Shown here one piece after another: positions 56,884 to 64,000 of a stretch of DNA of 64,000 bases. Source of the DNA: an uncultured Calothrix sp. (lineage in GTDB: Bacteria; Cyanobacteriota; Cyanobacteriia; Cyanobacteriales; Nostocaceae); the NCBI GenBank assembly GCA_937973965.1, contig CALJJQ010000033.1, forward strand, positions 1 to 64,000. The letters are read 5' to 3'. The notes under the pieces are model-generated. The model ran no database searches. It saw only the letters and a list, made by a program, of their open reading frames with translations, and was not told the DNA's origin. A program made the position numbers and the translations under genes. How positions within the stretch are numbered: the stretch's first letter is position 1; each line of letters starts with the position of its first letter.

Positions 56884-59556
56884 TCATGTAATATTTTCTT
56901 CATCTCTCTCAATATTGATTGGTGTTTCCATATCCAAAATTAGACGGCTACGGTGGACATGCTGTAAATCGAACTCAATGCCAGCAATTTGTTCTAACAT
57001 CAGCAACACTTGTTCTGGACGGAGTAAATTTCCATCATTACGGCAACTACCAATATAACTGAGGTTGGCAACAGCACTATCAAGGGATTGCTCCAGAGAA
57101 TCGATTGCTAATGCAGTTAGGCGATCGCGCAAGTTGACTGTTTGTGTTTTCCCCGATTTTGTCCGATGTGCTGAGAGAATTTCCTTCCTTGCCAAGATTT
57201 CCTCTATCCAGCTTTGCCATTGGCTCAGGGTTGCCTCTTGACTTGCGCTCACCTGTAATTGATATGCCGCAGCATTCAGGAGTTGGGTCAGGGCAGGCAT
57301 TCCCAATTCTATCTCTTCCACTTGATAAATGGGAATATCTGGGGGAAGAACTGCGGCTAAACGCTGCTGGAATTCTGCTGGTGAGATTGCATCTACTAGT
57401 TCAAATTCCACCAATTCACCGCTACTTGTTGCACCCAAGGACAGGGCGTTGGCAACCATAATCCGAGGCATCGGATGATACCCACCAGTAAAAGCGACGG
57501 GTAGTTGACTACGCCGAATTGCCCGCTCAAATAATCGCAGTAAATCTAAATGACTCACCAGTGCCATTTCCCCCAATTTCCCAAAGGCGACCCGTAGACG
57601 TTGCTTTTTGGTAGTTTTGGGAATAAATTCGCCAGCGAATTCCGGGATGGCAGGGGGTTTAATCACCACGTTATGGCCAAAATCCGTACCGCAGACACCA
57701 CAATGGGAACAGGCGGCAAAGGAACAATCAGGGACTACAGCAGCAGCAAGTGCTTTTTGTAAGTCTGCCTGTAGCCATTTTTTGCTGATACCACTGTCGA
57801 TGTGGTCCCAGGGTAAGGGCGCATCCAATGCGCTTGTCTCCTGTGACTGGGATTCTAAAACCCAACCCTGACCGTTTTCCACCTGACGATATTTCCAGTC
57901 TAGCCCGGCTTCTTTAATTGCCTCTCCCCAGGCAACATAGGCTCGTTCGACGTTATCAAACCAAGCGTCCATTCCTGCACCCAATTCCCAAGCTCGACGG
58001 AGAACCCGACTCAATCGGCGATCGCCACGACCAATAAAGTCTTCCATCGCCGAAATGCGCACGTCGGTAAAATTCACCTTTACGTTACGTATTTTCCGAA
58101 AGGCTTCCCGTAATAATTCTTGCTTGCGGATAAATTCACTGGTAGCGACGGAATGCCATTGGAAGGGGGTATGGGGTTTAGGAGTAAAGTTAGAAATGGT
58201 CAAGTTAAAACTCAGGGGTTTGCGTTTCTGTCCCCGACACTCCCTTTGTAACCAAGCAACAGTCTCGGCGATACCTAAAACGTCGGCATCGGTTTCCCCC
58301 GGCAATCCAATCATAAAATAGAGTTTGATTTTATCCCAACCTTGTTCCCAAGCAGTTTTGATGCCTTGTAACAGTTCAGCATTTGTCAAACCCTTATTGA
58401 CAATATCCCGCATTCGCTGAGTACCAGCTTCGGGGGCAAAAGTGAGACCACCTTGTCGGTTCCCACCCAGGATATTGGCGATATTTTCGTCAAATCGGTC
58501 TACCCGTTGACTGGGGAGTGATAGGGAAATATTTTCCTCCCGCAATCGGTTTCTGATTTCCATGCCGACGGCTGGTAGGGCCAAGTAATCGGAACAGGAT
58601 AGGGATAACAAGGAAAACTCGTTATGACCGGTTTCGCGCATTCCCTTGGTAATTGCCTCAATTACCTGATCTGGTTCCACATCCCGTGCTGGACGGGTTA
58701 ACATTCCCGGTTGACAGAAACGACAGCCTCGGGTGCAACCACGGCGAATTTCTATGGTCAAACGGTCATGAACTGTTTGTACAAAGGGAACTAAACTGAT
58801 CGAGTAGGCAGGGATGGGGGTAGCAGTACGGCGGATAATTTTGGCGGGGACATCGCTCCGTACAGGGCGGACAGAACCGTTTTCAGCCAGGTCGTAGAAG
58901 CGGGGTACGTAAACACCGGGAACTTGGGCTAAATCTAATAGTAATTCTTCTCGACTTAATCCGGCGGCGTGACCTTCTTCCACGACAAGGCCGATTTCCG
59001 GTAATAATTCTTCACCGTCACCTAAAGCCACAAAATCAAAAAAGTCGGCATAGGGTTCGGGATTTGAGGTGGCGGTTTGTCCCCCGGCAAAAACCAGTGG
59101 ATAGTTGCCTGTATCCCTTTCTGACCAAGTGAGGGGGATGCCTGCCAAATCCAACATTTCCAGAATGTTAGTCGCCCCCAACTCATAACTCAAACTAAAG
59201 CCTAAAATATCAAAATCCACCAGTGCCCGTCGCGATTCTACTGCAAATAGAGGTGTTTGGGTTTCCCGCAATTTCGCAGCTAAATCCGGTGCTGGTAGGT
59301 AAGCGCGATCACAAAGTTGTCGAGGCTGGGCATTAATGATATTGTACAGTATTATATGCCCCAGGTTTGATGCCCCAACTTCATAAATTTCCGGATAGGT
59401 CAACACCCAGCGCACGCGCGCCGCATCCCAAGGCTTATGAACTGCACCCAACTCATTACCTAAATATCGGGCGGGTTTGTTGATTTTTGATGTAATTAAT
59501 TGATCGACTGCAACAGCCACTTCGCTATACTTCGCTATATTTTTAAGCAACTCCAA
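56884..59556 (-). CDS. Radical SAM protein with C-terminal DUF2344 (TIGR03960 type)
   Basis: 890 residues. An N-terminal B12-binding-like region (about 40-230) contains RWVLTYPEIYEVGASNLGH and PLVFAGGQTATSNPEPYADFFDFVALGDGEE. The radical SAM core near 275-290 reads IRRGCTRGCRFCQPG, giving the CxxxCxxC cluster motif. A C-terminal DUF2344 region begins RLRVAFGKLGEMALVSHLDLLRLFERAIRR (about 665). A Cys-rich patch (CSFAACSHCGVCG) lies between. In many bacteria the two halves are separate neighbouring genes often linked to rne/rng; here they are fused and stand upstream of rne. The reaction is unknown. Confidence 0.5.
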   Translation of the reverse strand: MELLKNIAKYSEVAVAVDQLITSKINKPARYLGNELGAVHKPWDAARVRWVLTYPEIYEVGASNLGHIILYNIINAQPRQLCDRAYLPAPDLAAKLRETQTPLFAVESRRALVDFDILGFSLSYELGATNILEMLDLAGIPLTWSERDTGNYPLVFAGGQTATSNPEPYADFFDFVALGDGEELLPEIGLVVEEGHAAGLSREELLLDLAQVPGVYVPRFYDLAENGSVRPVRSDVPAKIIRRTATPIPAYSISLVPFVQTVHDRLTIEIRRGCTRGCRFCQPGMLTRPARDVEPDQVIEAITKGMRETGHNEFSLLSLSCSDYLALPAVGMEIRNRLREENISLSLPSQRVDRFDENIANILGGNRQGGLTFAPEAGTQRMRDIVNKGLTNAELLQGIKTAWEQGWDKIKLYFMIGLPGETDADVLGIAETVAWLQRECRGQKRKPLSFNLTISNFTPKPHTPFQWHSVATSEFIRKQELLREAFRKIRNVKVNFTDVRISAMEDFIGRGDRRLSRVLRRAWELGAGMDAWFDNVERAYVAWGEAIKEAGLDWKYRQVENGQGWVLESQSQETSALDAPLPWDHIDSGISKKWLQADLQKALAAAVVPDCSFAACSHCGVCGTDFGHNVVIKPPAIPEFAGEFIPKTTKKQRLRVAFGKLGEMALVSHLDLLRLFERAIRRSQLPVAFTGGYHPMPRIMVANALSLGATSSGELVEFELVDAISPAEFQQRLAAVLPPDIPIYQVEEIELGMPALTQLLNAAAYQLQVSASQEATLSQWQSWIEEILARKEILSAHRTKSGKTQTVNLRDRLTALAIDSLEQSLDSAVANLSYIGSCRNDGNLLRPEQVLLMLEQIAGIEFDLQHVHRSRLILDMETPINIERDEENIT

Positions 59557-59730
59557 AGATTATAGTCATTTTAACTCCAACCTGAACACTGATTCCTGGT
59601 TTAAAACATATCCATTATTAATTACTACAGAACAGGAAACTCAATGCTTTTACCTCATAATAATATATTCGCGCCCAAATAATTCAGTATCCGGATTACT
59701 TGGGAATACTTTTACTCCTAGTACTCGACT

Positions 59731-59825
59731 GCATAAGTTATGAGGGGTTCGTAGTAGTGGCTTTAGCCTCAAAAATATAATCAAGGCGCTAAAGCACTAC
59801 TACGTGCCTTTTCTTACCCATCAAA
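59731..59825. repeat. GTAGTAGTGGCTTTAG repeat, copy 2
   Basis: GCATAAGTTATGAGGGGTTCGTAGTAGTGGCTTTAGCC opens the element. An inner inverted copy reads CTAAAGCACTACTAC (59789-59803), and TTCTTACCCATCAA closes it. It matches the copy at 22168-22262 at both ends. The surrounding 59557-59894 spacer has no gene. Confidence 0.5.
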
Positions 59826-59894
59826 TATTCTCTATCCCTATTTACTAGTTGGGTAGTACAGAAAAAACCCGCCTCTATGGGGAAAACCCAATTT

Positions 59895-60200
59895 TTAGTC
59901 TCTAATTTCAAACACCCGATCCAATTGGGTTAATTCAAAAATAATTCGTAATGCTGGCGAAACCGAACACAAACAAAAATCCCGTCCCTGGGATTGGGAT
60001 AGTTTTAAAGCCGAAACCAATGCCATTAATCCAGCACTATCGATCGATTCTACTGCTTCCAAGTTAACAAGCAACCCTTGTGCATTATTTTGTTGTATGG
60101 CAGTGATTAGGCTCCGCTCAAACTCTAAAGCATTGGCAGCATTTATATTTCCCTGGGGACAAATTACCTGATACTTGGGATTGGAAAGTGTTGCTTGCAT
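59895..60200 (-). CDS. STAS-domain protein (anti-sigma factor antagonist-like)
   Basis: 101 residues from the ATG at 60200. An in-frame ATG further upstream (60284) adds 28 residues with no STAS homology. The phospho-site region reads ESIDSAGLMALVSAL (Ser55), preceded by GLLVNLEAV and followed by SPALRIIFELTQLDRVFEI, close to the end of the STAS protein at 23123. SAGL replaces the usual SSGL, which may alter phosphorylation. No switch kinase lies nearby. The partner is unknown. Confidence 0.5.
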   Translation of the reverse strand: MQATLSNPKYQVICPQGNINAANALEFERSLITAIQQNNAQGLLVNLEAVESIDSAGLMALVSALKLSQSQGRDFCLCSVSPALRIIFELTQLDRVFEIRD

Positions 60201-60648
60201 AGTTAAAATCCTATTAAATCTATTCAGCTTTAAAGATAGATGAGCTTCATTTGACCATAAACTTTTTCTCTCCACATCGACCATTTGTCTGACATTTCTT
60301 TGCTGAATCTTTATTCCTTTCCAACTTCTATTTAAAGATTGTCATAATCTCCTAAAAAACTGTAGAATTTGATACATTTTACGGCAGATTTCTTGATAAA
60401 CATAAGTACTCAGACAAAATTAATTCCATATCTTGCTTTTTGTGTTCCCGATTCTCTCTTCCTTGTTTGGACGAGTAAAGTTAATTTTGTCCAACTACTC
60501 GTTTCTGCTCACACATAATCAACATCCGTACAGATGTACAGATTATGAGAATTACTCGGATCAGTAAACTTACTCCTTGAAAAAGCTAATGGTGTACGAG
60601 TGTAAGGTGTTCAGAAAAACACTTATGTAATATTTTATACTTTTATTT

Positions 60649-60664
60649 TGTGATTCAGATCACA
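60649..60664. promoter_or_regulatory. CRP-type operator TGTGA-N6-TCACA
   Basis: A perfect match to the cAMP receptor protein consensus used by SYCRP1 and AnCrpA. It lies 80 bp before the ATG of the small gene at 60745. A further TCACG half-site follows near 60680. Ten fixed bases make a chance match in 64 kb unlikely (roughly 0.06 expected). Confidence 0.5.
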
Positions 60665-60744
60665 GCCTGCTATGGTTTTAGATCACGTTTTATACTCAGC
60701 CACAACAGAGATAATTAAATTTGGAGCTGATTGGATTACTCCCT

Positions 60745-60939
60745 ATGCAAAACAAGTATGTGATTCGTCAATTAGTAGAGAAAGCGTTAAATATCAAAAA
60801 ACTCACACCAGAAATTGAAAATGAAATTAACTGGGAGCTAACGGAAAGGGGTTACATCTCTGACGTAGATTATGAAGCACTAGAGTTACTGATGGCGGAA
60901 ATGGACGCGGGTAGAATCCAATTGGTTTCTAGTCTTTAA
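60745..60939 (+). CDS. Small conserved-looking hypothetical protein
   Basis: 64 residues, acidic, predicted mostly helical: NKYVIRQLVEKALNIKKLTPEIENEINWELTERGYISDVDYEALELLMAEMDAG. I chose the ATG at 60745; a TTG at 60721 is in frame but leads with GGAGC, which may be its ribosome binding site at an unusually long distance. The sequence has the look of a short cyanobacterial protein of unknown role. It has a perfect CRP-type site upstream, so its expression is probably cAMP-dependent. Confidence 0.5.
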   Translation: MQNKYVIRQLVEKALNIKKLTPEIENEINWELTERGYISDVDYEALELLMAEMDAGRIQLVSSL

Positions 60940-61061
60940 AATCAAGCCACTCCAGAAATTACAAATGTATCGTTAAATACTAAATAGTAAACCTATTGCA
61001 GGTATCAATAACAACAATAAAATTATAAGTGTGCGTTTTAATGCTGGGAAATAAAAACCGA

Positions 61062-61415
61062 TTAGGAGCGTTGGATTGACCAAAAATCCTGAATAAAGCG
61101 GTTGAGAATCTGATTGGTAGGTGTAGTGGAGGTTGCCGAAGGTTTTGTGGACTTATCTCCTAGTTGGGTCAGGTAATTAATTACTTCTGTATCCAAAGCT
61201 GGTTGAAAGAATTCGCTTGGCCACAGCAAATCAGACGCGTCTTGCAAATTGGTAATTAGGGATTCTGATTCAATTGTTGTTTCCACTAGGAATAGGGGAC
61301 GTACCCAAAATAGACGACGAGAAACAACATCTTCGATGAGTTGGCAATACAAGCGGACGTGGTGATTTTGCAGGTACAAGATTTGTCCAACGGAAAAATG
61401 AGTATTTTTAGCCAT
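61062..61415 (-). CDS. Hypothetical protein
   Basis: 117 residues. It opens HFSVGQILYLQNHHVRLYCQLIEDVVSRRLFWVRPLFLV, a beta-rich segment resembling small barrel domains, and then has a Ser/Thr-rich linker (about 93-104) and a short C-terminal helix NQILNRFIQDFW. It has no signal peptide or membrane segment. I do not recognise a named family. Codon use and the clean start suggest a genuine gene. It is divergent from clpS (about 220 bp between starts). Confidence 0.5.
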   Translation of the reverse strand: MAKNTHFSVGQILYLQNHHVRLYCQLIEDVVSRRLFWVRPLFLVETTIESESLITNLQDASDLLWPSEFFQPALDTEVINYLTQLGDKSTKPSATSTTPTNQILNRFIQDFWSIQRS

Positions 61416-61632
61416 AGGGATGAATATTTCCTCAAGCTAAATGGTAATAAATAGTAACGTGGTAAGCTTGCGTGGGAATTACTGGGTTGAGAAGATGGTT
61501 AGCGATCGCAAACAGAGTTGGTTTGCACCTGGATTTTCCATAATGTTATAGAATTATTGAGTTAGTGTTTAAGTTTGATTAAACAGCTAACGTTACCATT
61601 ATAGTCATGATATCAAAATTACAGCAAAAGCC

Positions 61633-61914
61633 GTGTCAGTCGAAACCATAGCCAAGCCTTCTACAGTTAGAAAAATTGCACCTCGGTATCGCGTTTTGCT
61701 CCATAACGACGACTTTAATCCGATGGAGTACGTAGTACAGGTTTTACTAACTACGGTACCGAGCTTGACCCAGCCCCAAGCCGTAGATATTATGATGGAG
61801 GCCCATACCAATGGAATTGCCCTTGTGATTACCTGCGCTCAGGAACATGCAGAATTTTATTGTGAAACCCTTAAAAATAAGGGTTTGACGAGTACAATTG
61901 AGCCAGATGAATAG
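61633..61914 (+). CDS. clpS: ATP-dependent Clp protease adaptor ClpS
   Basis: 93 residues, GTG start. The ClpS core is complete: APRYRVLLHNDDFNPMEYVVQVLLTTVPSLTQPQAVDIMMEAHTNG, then VITCAQEHAEFYCETLKNKGL and an acidic tail. The HNDD motif and the VVQVL helix form the pocket that holds N-degron residues and hands substrates to ClpC or ClpA. An upstream ATG is absent; the GTG follows an A-rich leader without an obvious strong ribosome binding site. Confidence 0.5.
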   Translation: MSVETIAKPSTVRKIAPRYRVLLHNDDFNPMEYVVQVLLTTVPSLTQPQAVDIMMEAHTNGIALVITCAQEHAEFYCETLKNKGLTSTIEPDE

Positions 61915-62008
61915 GTTAATTTTTCACCAGGTATCCTTGATTATTCGTCAAGACGAAACGAGACGTAGGAAAATACGTCTATCAGCAGATGTCTGGCGAT
62001 AGCTTTAT

Positions 62009-62845
62009 ATGCGTATTTACGGAATTTCCATTGCCCACCTACCCGTTCCTTTGCGGATACTTGGATTTGTTTTGTGTTTAGCCTTTTTATGGCTACCGAT
62101 TGCGATTCCCATATACTTACTGATTCCCGATGATGCGAATCTAGTCACCATTTTGACAATGGGGTTGCTGGCGATCGCATTTTTACTTTTACTACCGGGT
62201 TGGAGTCAAGCTGTCCACCAGCAGCATCAAGCTTTTACCCATTATGGGTTGGAGTTTAGTCGCAGGAATTTGCTTGAGTTGAGCAATGGTTTAGCAATTG
62301 GCTTAATTAGTATTCAATTGTTATTTTTAGTCCAAGCTGGATTAGGATGGTTGGAATGGCAACCATCGACAGCACCTATTAGCCGTTGGATTCTAGAAGC
62401 GATTCCGACGGCAATGGGGACAGCATTGGCAGAAGAACTATTTTTTCGCGGTTGGATGTATGATGAACTGAGAAGGGATTACAGTCGGTCGGTGGCGATT
62501 TGGGCGACATCCTTAATTTTTGCGATCGCTCATTTTCTCAAACCGCTCCCGGAAATTATTCGTACATCCCCCCAGTTTTTTGGTTTACTTTTACTGGCAT
62601 TACTATGTGCTTGGGGGAAAAACCTGTGTCGCGGACGTTTAGGTTTACCGATTGGTATTCACGCAGGATTGATTTGGGGATGGTATGTCCTGAATGTTGG
62701 TCAACTGATTAAATATACACGTACAGTTCCCGTTTGGGTGACAGGGGTTAATGATAATCCCCTAGCAGGAGTGATGGGTTTAGGGTTTTTGCTTGTACTA
62801 TTTATAGTAATACGTCAGCAAGCGATCGCGAAGACAAGAAATTAA
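62009..62845 (+). CDS. CPBP-family intramembrane glutamic endopeptidase
   Basis: 278 residues with about 7-8 membrane helices. The CPBP (Abi, CAAX-processing-like) motifs are present: EELFFRGWMYDELRR near 146-160 (motif 1, EExxxR), FAIAHFLKP near 171 (motif 2) and the later GLIWGWYVLN (motif 3). It is probably a membrane protease acting on lipid-side helices; some relatives protect against bacteriocins. It stands 54 bp upstream of the DarT-DarG-like gene in the same direction and could share its transcript. Confidence 0.5.
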   Translation: MRIYGISIAHLPVPLRILGFVLCLAFLWLPIAIPIYLLIPDDANLVTILTMGLLAIAFLLLLPGWSQAVHQQHQAFTHYGLEFSRRNLLELSNGLAIGLISIQLLFLVQAGLGWLEWQPSTAPISRWILEAIPTAMGTALAEELFFRGWMYDELRRDYSRSVAIWATSLIFAIAHFLKPLPEIIRTSPQFFGLLLLALLCAWGKNLCRGRLGLPIGIHAGLIWGWYVLNVGQLIKYTRTVPVWVTGVNDNPLAGVMGLGFLLVLFIVIRQQAIAKTRN

Positions 62846-62898
62846 GCATCAAAACCATCAAAAAAAACCTACCCTCCTGCTTTGGTTTAGATATAGCT

Positions 62899-64000
62899 AT
62901 GACAAACCTCAAAAATATCAGAAGTCTCTACTATATAACCCATGTTAATAATTTACCATCAATATTGAATCAAGGAATTCTATCCCATCGAAAAGTAGAG
63001 GAATTGGGGATTTCCTATACAGCAATTTATGATTCTGGAGTAATTAATCGTAGAAAAGATAAATCTACACCAGAGAAAAGTAGTTTGTGGGATTATGCAA
63101 ACTTATATTTTCAACCTCGCAACCCCATGATGTATCGGGTTATGAGTGAAAAAAATCTGGACAAAAAAGATATTGCTGTAATAGGGATAAAACCAGGTGT
63201 CTTGAATTTAACAGGGGGATTTATTACTGACGGTAACGCAGCGAATGAATCGACAAAAATTTACCCTGTGCAAGAAGGTTTAGAAGTTCTCAAACAGCAA
63301 TGGCACATGATTCAAAATGATTGGTGGAATGAGCTTGATGGTTCAAAACGGAAAATCATGTCTGAGTGTTTATTACCGGAAAAAATTGCTCCAGAATTCA
63401 TCCATTCAATTTTCGTGACTAATCATAATGCCAAGGAACGAGTTGAACAAATAATTGGTTCTTTCAAAATACCTGTTGTTCCAGAACCCCATAGGTTTTT
63501 TCAGCCTAAATTTTCAACTCGTATTGGTGAAAATATATCTTTGATTGATGGTGATATGTTTTTCTCCAATATGCAAACCTTAACAATTAGCGTTAACCTT
63601 CAAGGCATAATGGGTAAGGGATTAGCATCGCGGGCAAAGTATCAATTTCCTGATGTTTACGTAGTTTATCAAGATGCCTGTAAAAGTAAACAAATTACTG
63701 CTACTCAACCCTACATCTATAAGCGGGAAGCATCCTTAGAGCAAGAATTAGCGGATTTAATACTTCCCCTTCAAACTCCGAATTCAGTGAAATGGTTTTT
63801 ATTCTTTGCAACAAAAAGGAAATGGCGAGATGATTCGCGTATTGAAGATATTGAAGGTGGATTAGATTGGATTAGAAAACGCCACCAAGCTGTAGGCATA
63901 AAGTCTTTAGCGTTACCAGCTTTAGGTTGTGGCTTAGGTAATCTTTCTTGGAAAGAAGTCGGACCAATTATGTGTAGATATTTACATGGTATTGGGATTC
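62899..64000 (+). CDS. Fused DarT-like toxin and DarG-like macrodomain antitoxin (partial, runs off the window)
   Basis: One uninterrupted frame of 367 codons reaches the window edge. Residues 1-200 follow DarT (DUF4433), an NAD-dependent ADP-ribosyltransferase of thymidine or guanosine on DNA: YYITHVNNLPSILNQGILS (His15), VINRR (Arg51/52), DYANLYFQPRNPMMYRV and a Glu in SECLLPEKIAPEFIHSIFV (Glu156). The Arg and Glu positions match those known to be catalytic. Residues 210-367 follow the DarG macrodomain: IMGKGLASRAKYQFPDVY (238-255), FFATKRKWRDDSRIEDIEGGL (Lys306 in the place of the catalytic Lys) and ALGCGLGNLSWKEVGP. In known DarTG systems the two are separate genes; here they form one chain, so the antitoxin would act in cis. 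The C-terminal part of DarG is beyond the edge. Confidence 0.5.
   Translation, partial: MTNLKNIRSLYYITHVNNLPSILNQGILSHRKVEELGISYTAIYDSGVINRRKDKSTPEKSSLWDYANLYFQPRNPMMYRVMSEKNLDKKDIAVIGIKPGVLNLTGGFITDGNAANESTKIYPVQEGLEVLKQQWHMIQNDWWNELDGSKRKIMSECLLPEKIAPEFIHSIFVTNHNAKERVEQIIGSFKIPVVPEPHRFFQPKFSTRIGENISLIDGDMFFSNMQTLTISVNLQGIMGKGLASRAKYQFPDVYVVYQDACKSKQITATQPYIYKREASLEQELADLILPLQTPNSVKWFLFFATKRKWRDDSRIEDIEGGLDWIRKRHQAVGIKSLALPALGCGLGNLSWKEVGPIMCRYLHGIGI

Noticed and set aside
62899..64000. Interpretation as two separate genes (darT then darG)
   Set aside because: The frame is continuous across the domain junction near residue 200-210, and no stop or new start with a ribosome binding site is present between the halves.

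Overview
The window is chromosomal DNA from a filamentous, probably heterocyst-forming cyanobacterium (Nostocales-like). The signs are many GCGATCGC (HIP1) octamers, a short CCAAAAT heptamer tandem repeat, many dispersed palindromic repeats, a PatA-type response regulator, a ferredoxin-type glutamate synthase, a cytochrome c6-like protein, an RNase E with the basic cyanobacterial C-terminus, and a truncated xisI. No rRNA, tRNA, CRISPR array or intact transposase was seen. Genes are mostly single units on both strands, separated by long repeat-rich spacers.

Left part (0-25 kb): alpha/beta hydrolase, galE, a membrane protein, an RluD-type pseudouridine synthase, a PatA-like regulator, a secreted M48-like protein that has lost its zinc motif, a Gfo/Idh/MocA oxidoreductase, cytochrome c6, an aldo/keto reductase, a DUF1499 protein, an M23 murein hydrolase, a RodZ-like protein translationally coupled to an RsuA/RluB-type pseudouridine synthase, a DUF2993 protein, a fructosamine-kinase-like protein, a truncated xisI, an ABC1/UbiB kinase, a sulfiredoxin-Dps pair (peroxide defence), an HTH protein with a GrpE-like tail, a STAS protein and transaldolase.

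Middle part (25-42 kb): a likely surface-glycosylation stretch. It has a methyltransferase, a polyprenyl-phosphate glycosyltransferase (GT2), a small EamA-type four-helix membrane protein and a PIG-V-like GT-C mannosyltransferase. These are followed by a polysaccharide deacetylase, an AT-rich GH68/GH43-like glycosidase, Fd-GOGAT and a phosphodiester glycosidase.

Right part (42-64 kb): an informational block with an A-type Fe-S carrier, rpsL-rpsG-fusA-tuf-rpsJ (str operon, with a consensus sigma-70-type promoter), a Lon N-domain protein, pheA, a DUF1997 protein, rnhB and rne. A 1.56-kb non-coding stretch with strong RNA folds follows, then a radical SAM-DUF2344 protein, a second STAS protein, a small gene behind a perfect TGTGA-N6-TCACA (CRP-type) site, clpS and a CPBP protease. 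The window ends inside an open frame (62899 to the edge) that carries a DarT-like DNA ADP-ribosyltransferase toxin domain and a DarG-like macrodomain on one polypeptide. This is a fused toxin-antitoxin or anti-phage module and the most interesting object here.

The spacers hold at least six families of MITE-like or palindromic repeats, some nested in others and some supplying start or stop codons of genes. One is an apparent solo IS200/IS605-type end between rne and rnhB. [Form note: the original gave no feature confidences; the uniform 0.5 is a placeholder, not an assessment.]
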